Assembly (NCBI RefSeq): GCF_900199455.1
Contig: NZ_FZQR01000008.1
Coordinates: forward strand, 264,798 to 328,797
Direction: 5' to 3'
Origin: Mesorhizobium carmichaelinearum
Lineage (GTDB): Bacteria > Pseudomonadota > Alphaproteobacteria > Rhizobiales > Rhizobiaceae
DNA length: 64,000 bases
Of the stretch, positions 31,504-40,705 are shown piece by piece. Position numbers and translations under genes: made by a program. Numbering within the stretch: position 1 is the stretch's first letter; the number at the start of each line of letters is the position of its first letter. Below the pieces are notes generated by a model. The model had not been told where the DNA came from. It did no database searches and saw nothing but the letters and a program-made list of their open reading frames with translations.

Positions 31504-33192
31504 ATGGAAGACATGGACCGCTTCAATCTCGGCACCTATCGCCGCCCCATCTCCACGCGCTCCACTGAGACCCAGCGCTGGTTCGATATCGGGCTCAACT
31601 GGTGCTACGGCTTCAACCATGAGGAAGGCATCAAGTGCTTCGAGAGAGCGCTGGAGACCGATCCCGTCTGCGCTTTCGTGCATTGGGGCATCGCCTATGC
31701 CGCCGGGCCTTTCTATAACCTGACCTGGAAGGAACATGGCGAGGCCGAGGCCAACAGCGCGACCAAGCGCTGCTTCGAGCATGTCCAGCTGGCACGGGCC
31801 AACGCGGCTGGCGCCAGCGAGATCGAACGACGATTGATCGAGGCGCTGGCCCGCCGTTTCCAGAAGCTGCACAGAGTGAGCCCGCAGGAATTCGAACAGT
31901 GGGATGATGCCTATGCCGCCGCGATGCGGCAGGTGTACCAGGATTTTCCCGACGACCATGATGTGATGGCGCTGTTGGTCGAGGCGCTGATGATGCGCAC
32001 GGTGCGGCGGCTGTGGAACCTCAAGACCGGTGCACCGGCGCCGAATTCGGACGTGCTTGAAGCGCTGGAGGTTTGCGAGCGGTCGATCCGGCTCGCCGAC
32101 GAGGCGGGTGCCGCACAACACCCGGCGATCCTGCACCTGCACATCCATTTGCTGGAAATGTCCACCATGCCGGAACGCGGCTTGCGCTCGGCCGATCGGC
32201 TTGGCGAAATGTGCCCCGATGCCGGGCACATGAACCATATGCCGGGGCATATCCATGTGCTGTGCGGGGACTATGAGAAGGCGAAGATCGCGAGCGAAAA
32301 GGCGGTCCGCGCCAACGACCTTTATCTCGCCTATGCCGACGAGCCGACCTATTACCTGCTCGGCTGCTGCCACGATCTGCATCTGATGATGTTCACCTGC
32401 ATGTTCCTTGGCCAGTATCGGCCGGCGCTGTGGGCCGCCGACAAGGTGCGCAGCCTGGTGACGCGCGACGTGGTCGCCATCCAGGACCGGCCCAAGCTGA
32501 CGCAAACAGTGGAAGGTTATCATGCGATGAAATCGCATGTGCAGGTGCGCTTCGGCCGCTGGCAGGAGATCATCGACGAGCCGCCAGTCGAAGAGCCCGG
32601 CCTCTATGTGCTGACGGCGGCCATGCAGCATTATGCCAAGGGTGTCGCGCATGCGACGCTGCGGCAATTCGCTGGGGCCGAGCGCGAGCGCGACCAGTTC
32701 CATCGGCATGTGGCGGACATTCCGGCCGAGCGGCGTTTCCTCAGCAACCCGACCCGCGCCTCGCTCGCCGTCGGTGCCGCCTTGCTCGATGGCGAGCTTG
32801 CCTACCATCAGGGCCGGCACGACGAAGCCTACGCCCATTTGCGGCAAGCGGTCGAGCTGGACGACAACCTCTCCTACACCGAGCCATGGGCGTGGATGCA
32901 CCCTCCCCGCCATGCGCTGGCGGCACTGCTTCTCGGCCAGGGCCATGCTGAGGAAGCCGAGCAGGTCTATCGCGACGATCTCGGCCTGAGCGGCAAGGTG
33001 CAGCGCTGCGCCCAGCATCCGGACAATGTCTGGGCGCTGCACGGGCTGGTGGAATGTTTGAGGCATAGCGGTGAGAGCGAAGAGCTGCCGCTGCTGCAGG
33101 CAAAGCTTACCACGGCATTGGCCAAGGCAGATGTGGCGATCAGTTCGTCATGCCTGTGCCGGACGAGCGTGCAGCGCAGCTGCTGTCACTGA
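31504..33192 (+). CDS. tetratricopeptide-repeat protein with Cys-rich C-terminal tail
   Basis: 562 residues of helical repeats. The HLHIHLLEMS followed by GHMNHMPGHIHVLCGDY stretch (about 215-258) is typical of the TPR38-like/hypothetical TPR family seen in rhizobia. The His-rich lines could bind metal. The last 15 residues end SSCLCRTSVQRSCCH, an unusual Cys/His tail. A relic encoding a similar tail lies 650 bases downstream. Cytoplasmic; function unknown. Confidence 0.75.
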   Translation: MEDMDRFNLGTYRRPISTRSTETQRWFDIGLNWCYGFNHEEGIKCFERALETDPVCAFVHWGIAYAAGPFYNLTWKEHGEAEANSATKRCFEHVQLARANAAGASEIERRLIEALARRFQKLHRVSPQEFEQWDDAYAAAMRQVYQDFPDDHDVMALLVEALMMRTVRRLWNLKTGAPAPNSDVLEALEVCERSIRLADEAGAAQHPAILHLHIHLLEMSTMPERGLRSADRLGEMCPDAGHMNHMPGHIHVLCGDYEKAKIASEKAVRANDLYLAYADEPTYYLLGCCHDLHLMMFTCMFLGQYRPALWAADKVRSLVTRDVVAIQDRPKLTQTVEGYHAMKSHVQVRFGRWQEIIDEPPVEEPGLYVLTAAMQHYAKGVAHATLRQFAGAERERDQFHRHVADIPAERRFLSNPTRASLAVGAALLDGELAYHQGRHDEAYAHLRQAVELDDNLSYTEPWAWMHPPRHALAALLLGQGHAEEAEQVYRDDLGLSGKVQRCAQHPDNVWALHGLVECLRHSGESEELPLLQAKLTTALAKADVAISSSCLCRTSVQRSCCH

Positions 33193-33370
33193 GATTCCGA
33201 TCTGAGGATGTTTCTATCCGAACCCGGCCTTGATGGAAGCCCGAGCCGCCACCGCCCGGACCAGGCCTTGGATCAGGATTTTATGGCCGCAGCGCGGACA
33301 GTCCTCGCTTGATCGCTGAAGTACGCTGCGCGCAATTCTTGATCAGGCGACGGAAAACGGCATCAGCCGA

Positions 33371-33577
33371 TCAGGCCAGGCTCAATGAACGGCTTTCCTC
33401 AATTAGCGCAGAGCAGTCGATCTCGTCGTGAAATTGGGCGTATGCGTCAGGCGCAAGCCAGGAAGCGTAAGATCGAAGCCGCTTGAGCCTGGCTGTTTTC
33501 TCGAGCCGCGCCAGGCGCTCATCTTCGGCTGGTTGGGCACGAGGCGGCCTTTTGTTCCTCTCGGCAGGATCTTGCAT
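33371..33577 (-). CDS. small hypothetical protein
   Basis: 68 residues from ATG 33577, seven bases after GAGGAGA, a good ribosome binding site. It is basic and Pro-rich at the N-terminus, then helical (RLARLEKTARLKRLRSYASW) with an acidic end. Family not recognised. The longer frame to 33748 is a read-through without its own site. Confidence 0.5.
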   Translation of the reverse strand: MQDPAERNKRPPRAQPAEDERLARLEKTARLKRLRSYASWLAPDAYAQFHDEIDCSALIEESRSLSLA

Positions 33578-33898
33578 ATCGACTCTCCTCGGTCGGAGCC
33601 TATTAAGAGGCCCGCTCAATGAGCGAGTTGGCCCACTCACCGGAAGGATGGAACCACCTGTTGCTCCGGTGGGCCGCACTCCACCTGGGCAGGATGCCAC
33701 CACAGGCGCGGCCGAAAGTCGCCATCCATTTTGATGAAGCTGCCGCAAATTGGCGTCGGACTCGGCAGACCTATCCTCAAACCCTTAAGCCTTGTCGCCC
33801 TTGATCCAGTCTTCATGCCTGTGCCGGATGAGCGTGCAATCAGATCCTTGCTGCTGTCATTGAATTGGGCGTCGCCCTCATGCGAACGGCGCCGTTCG
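33578..33898. other. intergenic region containing a gene relic
   Basis: About 320 bases. Apart from the 3' relic at 33801-33863, I see no gene, repeat or RNA. Open frames on the forward strand have no ribosome binding site. Confidence 0.35.
33801..33863 (+). pseudogene. 3' relic of a paralogue of the TPR gene
   Basis: The frame reads LIQSSCLCRMSVQSDPCCCH then TGA, nearly the same as the tail of the TPR protein (SSSCLCRTSVQRSCCH). The shared DNA includes TCATGCCTGTGCCGGA and GAGCGTGCA. A stop codon lies just upstream (33786), so only the tail survives. Confidence 0.55.
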
Positions 33899-34663
33899 CT
33901 ACGAGAATATCTCAGCCAGTTGTTCCACGCTGGTGCCCTCCTTGAGCTGCCGCAATTCGACATAGCTGACTGCGGCGGCAACCGATGAAAGCACCGTCAC
34001 AGCCGCCTTCACCACGGCTTCGACAATCAAGCCGAAGGTGAAATTCAAGGGAACGACGAGGCGAGGCGCCACGACACCCACCAGCGTTCCACCCAGTATG
34101 AGGATCAGCCACAGCCCGAGCAATGCCCAGCGGCTCTCCTTGGTCAGGTCTCGGCTGCGCGCCATGCTGTCGAGAATATTTCGTCTTTCCTGGATCAGGA
34201 CCGGCATCGCGACCGACCAGCGAAGCAGAAGCAGGATTCCGGGTACGATCAGCAGGACCAGCCCCAGCACGATGGCCAGCGTCACCACCAACGAGGTCAG
34301 CAGGACCGGAAAAAACATGGCAATGGCGACAGCCAGGCAATCACCTGGGGAAGGTTTTTCGCCCTGCATATCGACAATGGCCGCGCGTATAAGGGCTGTC
34401 TGCAAGATGGCGATCACGCCGACATAGAAAAGCAGGCCGGCAATGACGAATATCTGGTACTGGCTCAAGAGGGCCAACCCGGAACTGCCACTGGCGAAGG
34501 TCGCCTCGACGTACCAGAACGAGAGGCCAAACCTCGGCACGGCGTAGAGAACAGCGCCGAGGCCGAGGCACAGCACAGGATTGCGGTAAATGACCGCCAG
34601 ACTGTCATTCAACACCCGGCCGATTCGGAATCGGTCGGCCCGCTCCAGTACTGCAGAGGACAT
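33899..34663 (-). CDS. polytopic membrane protein, tandem paralogue B
   Basis: 254 residues with about six hydrophobic segments. The segment MPVLIQERRNILDSMARSRDLTKESRW, here spanning about 155-182, and the tail VSYVELRQLKEGTSVEQLAEIFS type ending are shared with the upstream gene. The family resembles the glycerophosphoryl-diester-phosphodiesterase membrane-domain type (no catalytic domain). It starts 12 bases after its paralogue's stop: a two-gene operon from tandem duplication. Confidence 0.7.
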   Translation of the reverse strand: MSSAVLERADRFRIGRVLNDSLAVIYRNPVLCLGLGAVLYAVPRFGLSFWYVEATFASGSSGLALLSQYQIFVIAGLLFYVGVIAILQTALIRAAIVDMQGEKPSPGDCLAVAIAMFFPVLLTSLVVTLAIVLGLVLLIVPGILLLLRWSVAMPVLIQERRNILDSMARSRDLTKESRWALLGLWLILILGGTLVGVVAPRLVVPLNFTFGLIVEAVVKAAVTVLSSVAAAVSYVELRQLKEGTSVEQLAEIFS

Positions 34664-34675
34664 CAAAATGGGCGC

Positions 34676-35458
34676 CTACGAGAATATCTTCGCCAGTTCG
34701 TCGATGCTTGCGCCTTCCTTGACCTGGCGCAGTTCGACATAGCTGACCGCGGCGGCGATCGACAGCACCATCGAGACCACGGTCTGCACCAGTGCAGCGC
34801 CCAACTGGGCCAGAATTCCACCAAACAGGACGAAAACCAGCAATATCCCCCACTGGATGACCATCGCGATGATCATCAGTATGAGAAACAGGCCAAACAG
34901 CGACCAGCGGTTGCCCTTTGTCAGGGCGCGGCTGCGCGACATCGAACCGAATACGCCCCGCCGCTCCTGGATCAGGACCGGCACCGACATCGACCATCCG
35001 AGCCACAAGATGATGCCGGGCACGATCAGGGCCAGCATGGCAAGGCCGGCGCCAAGGGCGACGAGGAAGCCAATCGCCAGCGTCGGCAGCAGGAAGCGGA
35101 CCGCAATCTGAATGCAATCGCCGAAGGACGGTCGCCTGCCATTCAGGTCCTCGATGGTCGCCCGGACCAGCGACGACTGAAGCAGCAGCGTGAAAACGAA
35201 GGAAACCAGCCCGGCGATAAGGCTGAGGTAGGAATTGCGAAACATCGCATGGGGATCCGCCATCGCGCCCGGATCGCCATGCAACATCGCGTCGATCTGC
35301 GGCTGGGTCCACAACCGGATAAGCAGTGTCGGCACGCCCGCGAACAGTGCGGCAAGGCCAAGGCAAAGCCCGATGTTGCGGCCGATGACGGCAAAGGTGT
35401 TGTTGAACACCCTGCCGATCTCGAACCGGCTGGGTTGTCCCAGTGTCGCAGTGGTCAT
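34676..35458 (-). CDS. polytopic membrane protein, tandem paralogue A
   Basis: 260 residues from ATG 35458; the frame runs far upstream but without protein-like sequence. About six membrane segments, with VPVLIQERRGVFGSMSRSRA and the tail YVELRQVKEGASIDELAKIF. It is divergent from the DUF4129-MoxR operon with a 149-base gap, so shared control is possible. Function unknown. Confidence 0.72.
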   Translation of the reverse strand: MTTATLGQPSRFEIGRVFNNTFAVIGRNIGLCLGLAALFAGVPTLLIRLWTQPQIDAMLHGDPGAMADPHAMFRNSYLSLIAGLVSFVFTLLLQSSLVRATIEDLNGRRPSFGDCIQIAVRFLLPTLAIGFLVALGAGLAMLALIVPGIILWLGWSMSVPVLIQERRGVFGSMSRSRALTKGNRWSLFGLFLILMIIAMVIQWGILLVFVLFGGILAQLGAALVQTVVSMVLSIAAAVSYVELRQVKEGASIDELAKIFS

Positions 35459-35607
35459 GACATTTCCCCCCGGTCGCCGCCGCATCCAAACGGCCGACAT
35501 CGAAAGTAAATCTGCCAAGATTGAAAGGCTTCGTCCAGTGGACTTGCAATTGTCGAGGCGTATTGCCAGTGTCGGCGCCGAACCGCAGGTTGCAGAGGGG
35601 CGAGCGG

Positions 35608-36234
35608 GTGACAGTCGCACAGCCGCAGGACGCCGAATGGCTGGCAAAGCTACACAAGCAGCTGCTGTCGGACGATTCGATCCAGTTTGACCTGCCGACG
35701 CTGGTTCAGCCCACGCCGCCGGAATGGCTGAGGCCTTTTCTGGACGCATTGGCGAAGATCGGCCCTTACATGATCTATCTGTTCTGGGGCGCTGTGATCA
35801 CCGGCGTCGCAGTCATCGCGCTTCTCGTCGCCCTCGAAGCGAAGGGGGTGGCCTGGCGCCTGCCGTGGCGGCGCGCCCGCAAGGAGACCGAGGCTGAAGA
35901 GGCATGGCGCCCGGACGCCGCGGCGGCGCAGATCCTGCTGTCCGAGGCCGACGCACTCGCCGCACGCGGCGACTATGAGGAGGCGGTGCATCTTCTGCTT
36001 CGGCGCAGCGTCGCCGACATTGCGGGGCGACTGCCCGACTTCCTGCGCCCGTCGCTGACGTCGCGCGACATTGCCACGGCCCCATCGCTGCCGTCGCGGG
36101 CGCGCCAGGCATTCAGCGAGATCGCGCGCATCGTCGAGGCTGCCCTGTTCGCCCGCCGGCCGGTTGGGGCCGAGGGCTGGCAGCAAGCACGCGGCGCCTA
36201 TGAGCGCTTCGCCTTCCGGGATGCCTGGACATGA
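35608..36234 (+). CDS. DUF4129 domain membrane protein
   Basis: 208 residues from GTG 35608. An N-terminal soluble part precedes one transmembrane helix (about 52-75). A cytoplasmic helical domain follows, with EADALAARGDYEEAVHLLLR, the DUF4129 signature. First gene of a six-gene operon; its stop overlaps the next start. Such DUF4129 proteins accompany MoxR and DUF58 genes in many bacteria. Confidence 0.78.
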   Translation: MTVAQPQDAEWLAKLHKQLLSDDSIQFDLPTLVQPTPPEWLRPFLDALAKIGPYMIYLFWGAVITGVAVIALLVALEAKGVAWRLPWRRARKETEAEEAWRPDAAAAQILLSEADALAARGDYEEAVHLLLRRSVADIAGRLPDFLRPSLTSRDIATAPSLPSRARQAFSEIARIVEAALFARRPVGAEGWQQARGAYERFAFRDAWT

Positions 36235-37445
36235 GCGCGCCGACCGTCGAGGCGGTGCAGGAACCGTTCAGCCGAAAAACCCTGTTCTGGGGCATTTTTG
36301 CCAGCCTGCTCGCGGCGGCGGGATTTTTCCTGCTGTCGACCTACGCGCCCGACTTCCGCCAGCCGGAAGGTGGCGGCACGCCTCTCTCCAAGGGCGGCTC
36401 CGGCTATGCCGGGCTCGTCGAATGGCTGAAACTTGCCAATGGACAGTCGGCGCCCATGGCCCGAAGCGAGGAGGCTCTAAGTTCCGGCTTGGCATCGCGT
36501 TTCCTGCTGATCGTCACCATCGCGCCGAACAGCGATCCGGCTGCGCTGGCGAGAATCGTCAAGCTTCGCTCGGGCAAGGCCACGCTGTTCGTGTTGCCCA
36601 AATGGATCACCTTGCCGCAGCAAGACCATGAAGGCTGGGAGATGAAGATCGAACGGCTGCCCGATACGGTCGTCAACGACTGGCTCGGCCGCATCACCAA
36701 GGCAAAGCTCGGTGAAGGCGACAGCACCATAAAACAACTTGATGTCGAAGGCCGTACAGTCGCTGCGCCCGACGAGTTGAAGTGGGTGGCCGACAATCAC
36801 CCCTTGATCGCGGCGGGTACAGGAAGAGCCGTTCTCACCGAGCTCGACAAAGAGCCGTTCTACATCCTGACCGACCCGGATCTCATCAACAATGCGGCGC
36901 TGAAGGATCCGCAAAAGGCGGCGGCGGCACTCGACATGATAGCCATGCTGGAGCCCGGCAAGGGCGCGGTGATGTTCGACCTGACATTGCATGGCATCGG
37001 GCAGAAATACGATCTGGCGAAACTCCTGGTCGAGCCGCCCTTCCTGGCGCTAACGCTGTCGGTGCTGGCGGCCGCCGCACTTGCCTTCCTGCACGGGCTC
37101 GGCCGGTTCGGACCGCCGCGCACGGAGGGCCGCGCCATCGCCTTCGGCAAACGGGCGCTGGTCGACACGACGGCGATGCTTTTGAAACGCGCCGGGCGGA
37201 TCGAGGAGCTCGGCGACCGTTATGCGATGCTGATGCGTGCGCGCGCCAGCGCATTGCTCGGCGCGCCGCAAGGCTTGCCAGGCGAAGCGCTCGACCGCTG
37301 GCTCGATTCCCGCGACCGCGGCGAACCGCAGGGTTTCAGCCGTCGCTTCAAGGCCGCGAACGAAGCTGGGAATCTGGCTCAAATGCATGAAGCAGCACAG
37401 GCGCTGCATGACTGGACGACAAGGAGGCTCGGTGAACGTCGATGA
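36231..37445 (+). CDS. DUF4350 domain membrane protein
   Basis: 404 residues. An N-terminal helix (about 20-38) and a second helix (about 270-290) enclose a large periplasmic domain (40-260) of DUF4350 type. A cytoplasmic tail follows. It begins four bases before the previous stop (ATGA) and overlaps the MoxR gene start by 14 bases. Partner of the MoxR/DUF58 pair by context. Confidence 0.8.
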   Translation: MSAPTVEAVQEPFSRKTLFWGIFASLLAAAGFFLLSTYAPDFRQPEGGGTPLSKGGSGYAGLVEWLKLANGQSAPMARSEEALSSGLASRFLLIVTIAPNSDPAALARIVKLRSGKATLFVLPKWITLPQQDHEGWEMKIERLPDTVVNDWLGRITKAKLGEGDSTIKQLDVEGRTVAAPDELKWVADNHPLIAAGTGRAVLTELDKEPFYILTDPDLINNAALKDPQKAAAALDMIAMLEPGKGAVMFDLTLHGIGQKYDLAKLLVEPPFLALTLSVLAAAALAFLHGLGRFGPPRTEGRAIAFGKRALVDTTAMLLKRAGRIEELGDRYAMLMRARASALLGAPQGLPGEALDRWLDSRDRGEPQGFSRRFKAANEAGNLAQMHEAAQALHDWTTRRLGERR

Positions 37446-38388
37446 TGTGAAGGCCCTGGCGACCGCGATCAGGGAAGAAGTGGCGAAAGCGATCACCGGG
37501 CAGCACGACACGGTCGATCTGATGCTGACGGCATTGTTCGCCGGCGGACACATATTGCTCGAAGGCCCGCCGGGAACCGCCAAGACGATGACCGCGCGAT
37601 GCTTCGCGCAAGCACTCGGCGTTGCCTATGGCCGCATCCAGTTCACGCCCGACCTGATGCCTGGCGATATCGTCGGCTCCAACATCTACAATTTCCAGAG
37701 CGGGCAGTTCACGCTGACGCGCGGACCGATCTTCTGCGACCTCTTGCTTGCCGACGAAATCAACCGCACGCCGCCGAAGACGCAGGCCGCACTCTTGGAA
37801 GCCATGCAGGAACATGCCGTCACCTTCGACGGCACGACGCATGCGCTCAGCCAGAACTTCATGGTGGTGGCGACGCAGAACCCGATCGAGCATCAGGGCG
37901 TCTATCCCCTGCCCGAAGCCCAGCTCGACCGTTTCCTGTTCAAGCACCGGGTAAGCTATCCCGATGCACAGGAGGAACGTGCCATCATCGTGCATCACGG
38001 CGGCGGTTCCGCCTCGCACGACATCAAGCAATACGGCATCAAGGCGCAGACCGACCGCAAGACGCTGGAGGCAGCACTTGCCACCGTCGGCGATGTCACG
38101 CTGGTCGACGATATCGTCGGCTACATCGCAGCCCTTGTGCGCGGCACCCGCGAAAGCCCGGATCTGGAGGTTGGCGCCAGTCCTCGCGCCGGCGCCATGC
38201 TGGCGCGTGCCGCCCGTGCCAGGGCAGCGCTCGACGGCCGCGCCTATGTCATTCCCGACGACGTGAAGGCGCTGGCCGTGCCAGCGCTGCGCCACCGCGT
38301 CATCCTGTCGCCGGCGGCGCAGATCGACGGACGGCTGGTGGAGCAGATCGTCTCGGACCTTGTCGACCAGACGGCAGCGCCCCGTTGA
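37432..38388 (+). CDS. MoxR-family AAA+ ATPase
   Basis: 318 residues from GTG 37432 with AAGGAGG ten bases upstream. Walker A is GPPGTAKT (45-52) and Walker B is LLLADEINR (104-112). Sensor 1 is VVATQNPIEHQG. Family members act as chaperone-like ATPases that assemble or insert metal or protein factors with vWA/DUF58 partners. Its stop overlaps the TTG start of the DUF58 gene (TTGA). The longer frame upstream belongs to the shadow of DUF4350. Confidence 0.93.
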   Translation: MNVDDVKALATAIREEVAKAITGQHDTVDLMLTALFAGGHILLEGPPGTAKTMTARCFAQALGVAYGRIQFTPDLMPGDIVGSNIYNFQSGQFTLTRGPIFCDLLLADEINRTPPKTQAALLEAMQEHAVTFDGTTHALSQNFMVVATQNPIEHQGVYPLPEAQLDRFLFKHRVSYPDAQEERAIIVHHGGGSASHDIKQYGIKAQTDRKTLEAALATVGDVTLVDDIVGYIAALVRGTRESPDLEVGASPRAGAMLARAARARAALDGRAYVIPDDVKALAVPALRHRVILSPAAQIDGRLVEQIVSDLVDQTAAPR

Positions 38389-39689
38389 TCTACCCAAGCG
38401 GCAAAGCGGTTTGGGCAGCCGCGGCGGGTGCCATCCCCGCCTTCCTGATCGCGCTTGCACTGCCCTCCTTCTGGTATCTCGGCCTGTTGTGGATCTGCAT
38501 TCTGCTCGCCTTCCTGGCGGTCGATGCAGCGGCCGGGCGCGGACGCGCCTCACTCAGCGCCAGTCTTTCGGCACCGCCGCAGGTCGGCGTCGGCGGGCGT
38601 TTTACCGTACATGTCGCGGCCAGCCTCGGCCAGCGGGCGCGTATGTTGCAAGCGCGCGTCGGCCACGATCAGCGTGTTGAGCCGGTCACCCGCACAGGCG
38701 GCGCGTTGCCGGCGAAAGGCGGCACGCTCGATCTCGAATTCACGGCACGGAGGCGCGGCATTGCCAGTTTCGACCGGATCTGGTTGCGCTGGAACGGCCC
38801 GTTCGGGCTGATCTGGAACCAGGTCGTCCTGCCGATGGACCGCAAGGTGGCGATACTGCCTGATGTCAGCAGCGCACGCGACGAGGCGATCACCTTGCTG
38901 CAGCGCTCCGCGCTCGCCGACGGCCACGCGCAAAGGCGGGCCGGCCAGGGCCGCGAGTTCGAGGCGCTGAAGGACTATCAGCCAGGCATGGGCCGGCGGA
39001 TGATCGACTGGAAGCGCAGCGCGCGCCACGGCAAGCTTCTGGCGCGCGAGTTCAGGGTCGAGGAGAACAACAACATCGTGCTGGCGATCGACAGCGGGAG
39101 GCTGATGTGCGAACCGGTCGACGGTGTGCCGAAAGTCGACCGGGCGGTAACGGCAGCGCTGTTGTCGGCCTTCATTGCGCTCAAGGGCGGCGACCTCGTC
39201 AGCCTGTTCTCCTTCGACGCCAGGCCGCGCGTCTCGAGCGGCGCCGTGCGCGGCTCGGCGAGTTTCATGATGATCCAGAAGCGTGCGGCCGAGATCGACT
39301 ATTCCAGCGAGGAGACCAATTTCACGCTCGCCCTGACGACATTGGCGGCCAAGCTCGACAGGCGCTCGCTGGTCATCGTCTTCACCGATTTCGTCGACCC
39401 GATCAGCGCCGAACTGATGCTGCGCACCGTGGGCCGGCTGACCGAGCGGCATCTGGTTTTGTTCATGCTGATGAAGGATGTCGAACTGGAGACGCTGGCC
39501 GACATGCAACCTACGAAGCCCGAGGATGTGGCCCGCGCAGTCACCGCGGGCGGCCTGCTTCGGGAGCGGCAAGTGGTGATCGGCCGGCTGCGGCTGCTGG
39601 GCGCGCATGTGATCGAGGCCGACCACCAGCGGCTCGGTCCGGCGCTGGTCGAACGCTATATCCAGCTCAAGGAGGAAAACCTCTTATGA
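38385..39689 (+). CDS. DUF58 domain protein (vWA-like MoxR partner)
   Basis: 434 residues from TTG 38385. Two N-terminal membrane helices (about 8-50) are followed by the DUF58 block GREFEALKDYQPGMGRRMID (from about 187). After that comes a vWA-like domain whose metal site is degenerate (AIDSGRLM instead of DxSxS). DUF58 proteins pair with MoxR ATPases. The start by TTG is supported by the overlap and by the protein-like N-terminus. Confidence 0.87.
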   Translation: MIYPSGKAVWAAAAGAIPAFLIALALPSFWYLGLLWICILLAFLAVDAAAGRGRASLSASLSAPPQVGVGGRFTVHVAASLGQRARMLQARVGHDQRVEPVTRTGGALPAKGGTLDLEFTARRRGIASFDRIWLRWNGPFGLIWNQVVLPMDRKVAILPDVSSARDEAITLLQRSALADGHAQRRAGQGREFEALKDYQPGMGRRMIDWKRSARHGKLLAREFRVEENNNIVLAIDSGRLMCEPVDGVPKVDRAVTAALLSAFIALKGGDLVSLFSFDARPRVSSGAVRGSASFMMIQKRAAEIDYSSEETNFTLALTTLAAKLDRRSLVIVFTDFVDPISAELMLRTVGRLTERHLVLFMLMKDVELETLADMQPTKPEDVARAVTAGGLLRERQVVIGRLRLLGAHVIEADHQRLGPALVERYIQLKEENLL

Positions 39690-40705
39690 CGCTGCCCGCC
39701 GGCACCGATGCCGTACGCCAGTCGCTGGCAAGCTTCCGCCAGGAGCGCGAAGCCGACTGGAAGGCGTTCGAGGCGCTGCTTGCGCGCGTCGAGAAACGCG
39801 CGCCGCGTACACTTTCGGAAGACGAGTTGCTGTCGCTGCCACTGCTTTACCGTTCGGCACTGTCCTCGCTTTCGGTGGCGCGCGCGACGTCGCTCGACAG
39901 CGCGCTGATCGCCTATCTCGAGGCACTCTGCCTGCGCGGCTATTTCTACCTCTATGGCGCACGGCGCGGCCTGAGGCAGCGTGTCGGCGATTTCTTCCTG
40001 CGCGACTGGCCGGCGGCGATCCGCGATCTGTGGCGCGAGACCTGGGTCTCGGTCGGACTGACGGTGATCGGCGCGATTGCCGCCTACTGGCTGGTAGCCT
40101 CCGACAGCCGCTGGTACGACGCCATCATTGCGCCCAGCCTCGCCGGCGGGCGCAATCCGGACTCGTCGGTGGAGACGCTGCGCAACGTGCTTTATGACAA
40201 CGGCGGCGACCATTTCCTGTCCGGCTTCGCCGCCTATCTGTTCACCCACAACACGCAGGTGGCGATCCTGGCTTTTGCACTGGGCTTCGCTTTCGCGGTG
40301 CCCAGCGTGCTGCTGATCCTGATGAACGGATGCATGCTGGGCGCGCTGTTCCAGGTCTACGCGGCCAAGGGGTTGGGCTTCGAGCTCGGCGGTTGGCTGT
40401 CGATCCACGGCACGACGGAATTGTTCGCCATCGCGCTGGCTGGCGCGGCCGGCATGCGGATCGGCACACGCATCGCCTTCCCCGGGGAACTGACCCGGAT
40501 GGCGGCCGCGGCCCAGGCGGGGCGGGTGGCGGCGACCGCCATGGTCGGCGTCATGATCATGCTTCTGTTTGCCGGCCTGCTCGAAGGCATCGGCCGGCAG
40601 ACGATCACCAGCGATGCGACGCGCTACGCCATAGGTGGCGGCATGCTGGCGTTATGGATCGCCTATTTCTACCTGTTCCGGATGGTGCGGCATGGCAACG
40701 GCTAG
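39686..40705 (+). CDS. SpoIIM-family (stage II sporulation protein M-like) membrane protein
   Basis: 339 residues with an AAGGAGG site. A cytoplasmic helical N-terminal part (1-110) is followed by about six membrane segments and the family motif FAAYLFTHNTQVAILAFALG near 180. The organism does not sporulate; this family is common beside MoxR/DUF58 genes in Gram-negatives and is of unknown role. Confidence 0.85.
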   Translation: MTLPAGTDAVRQSLASFRQEREADWKAFEALLARVEKRAPRTLSEDELLSLPLLYRSALSSLSVARATSLDSALIAYLEALCLRGYFYLYGARRGLRQRVGDFFLRDWPAAIRDLWRETWVSVGLTVIGAIAAYWLVASDSRWYDAIIAPSLAGGRNPDSSVETLRNVLYDNGGDHFLSGFAAYLFTHNTQVAILAFALGFAFAVPSVLLILMNGCMLGALFQVYAAKGLGFELGGWLSIHGTTELFAIALAGAAGMRIGTRIAFPGELTRMAAAAQAGRVAATAMVGVMIMLLFAGLLEGIGRQTITSDATRYAIGGGMLALWIAYFYLFRMVRHGNG

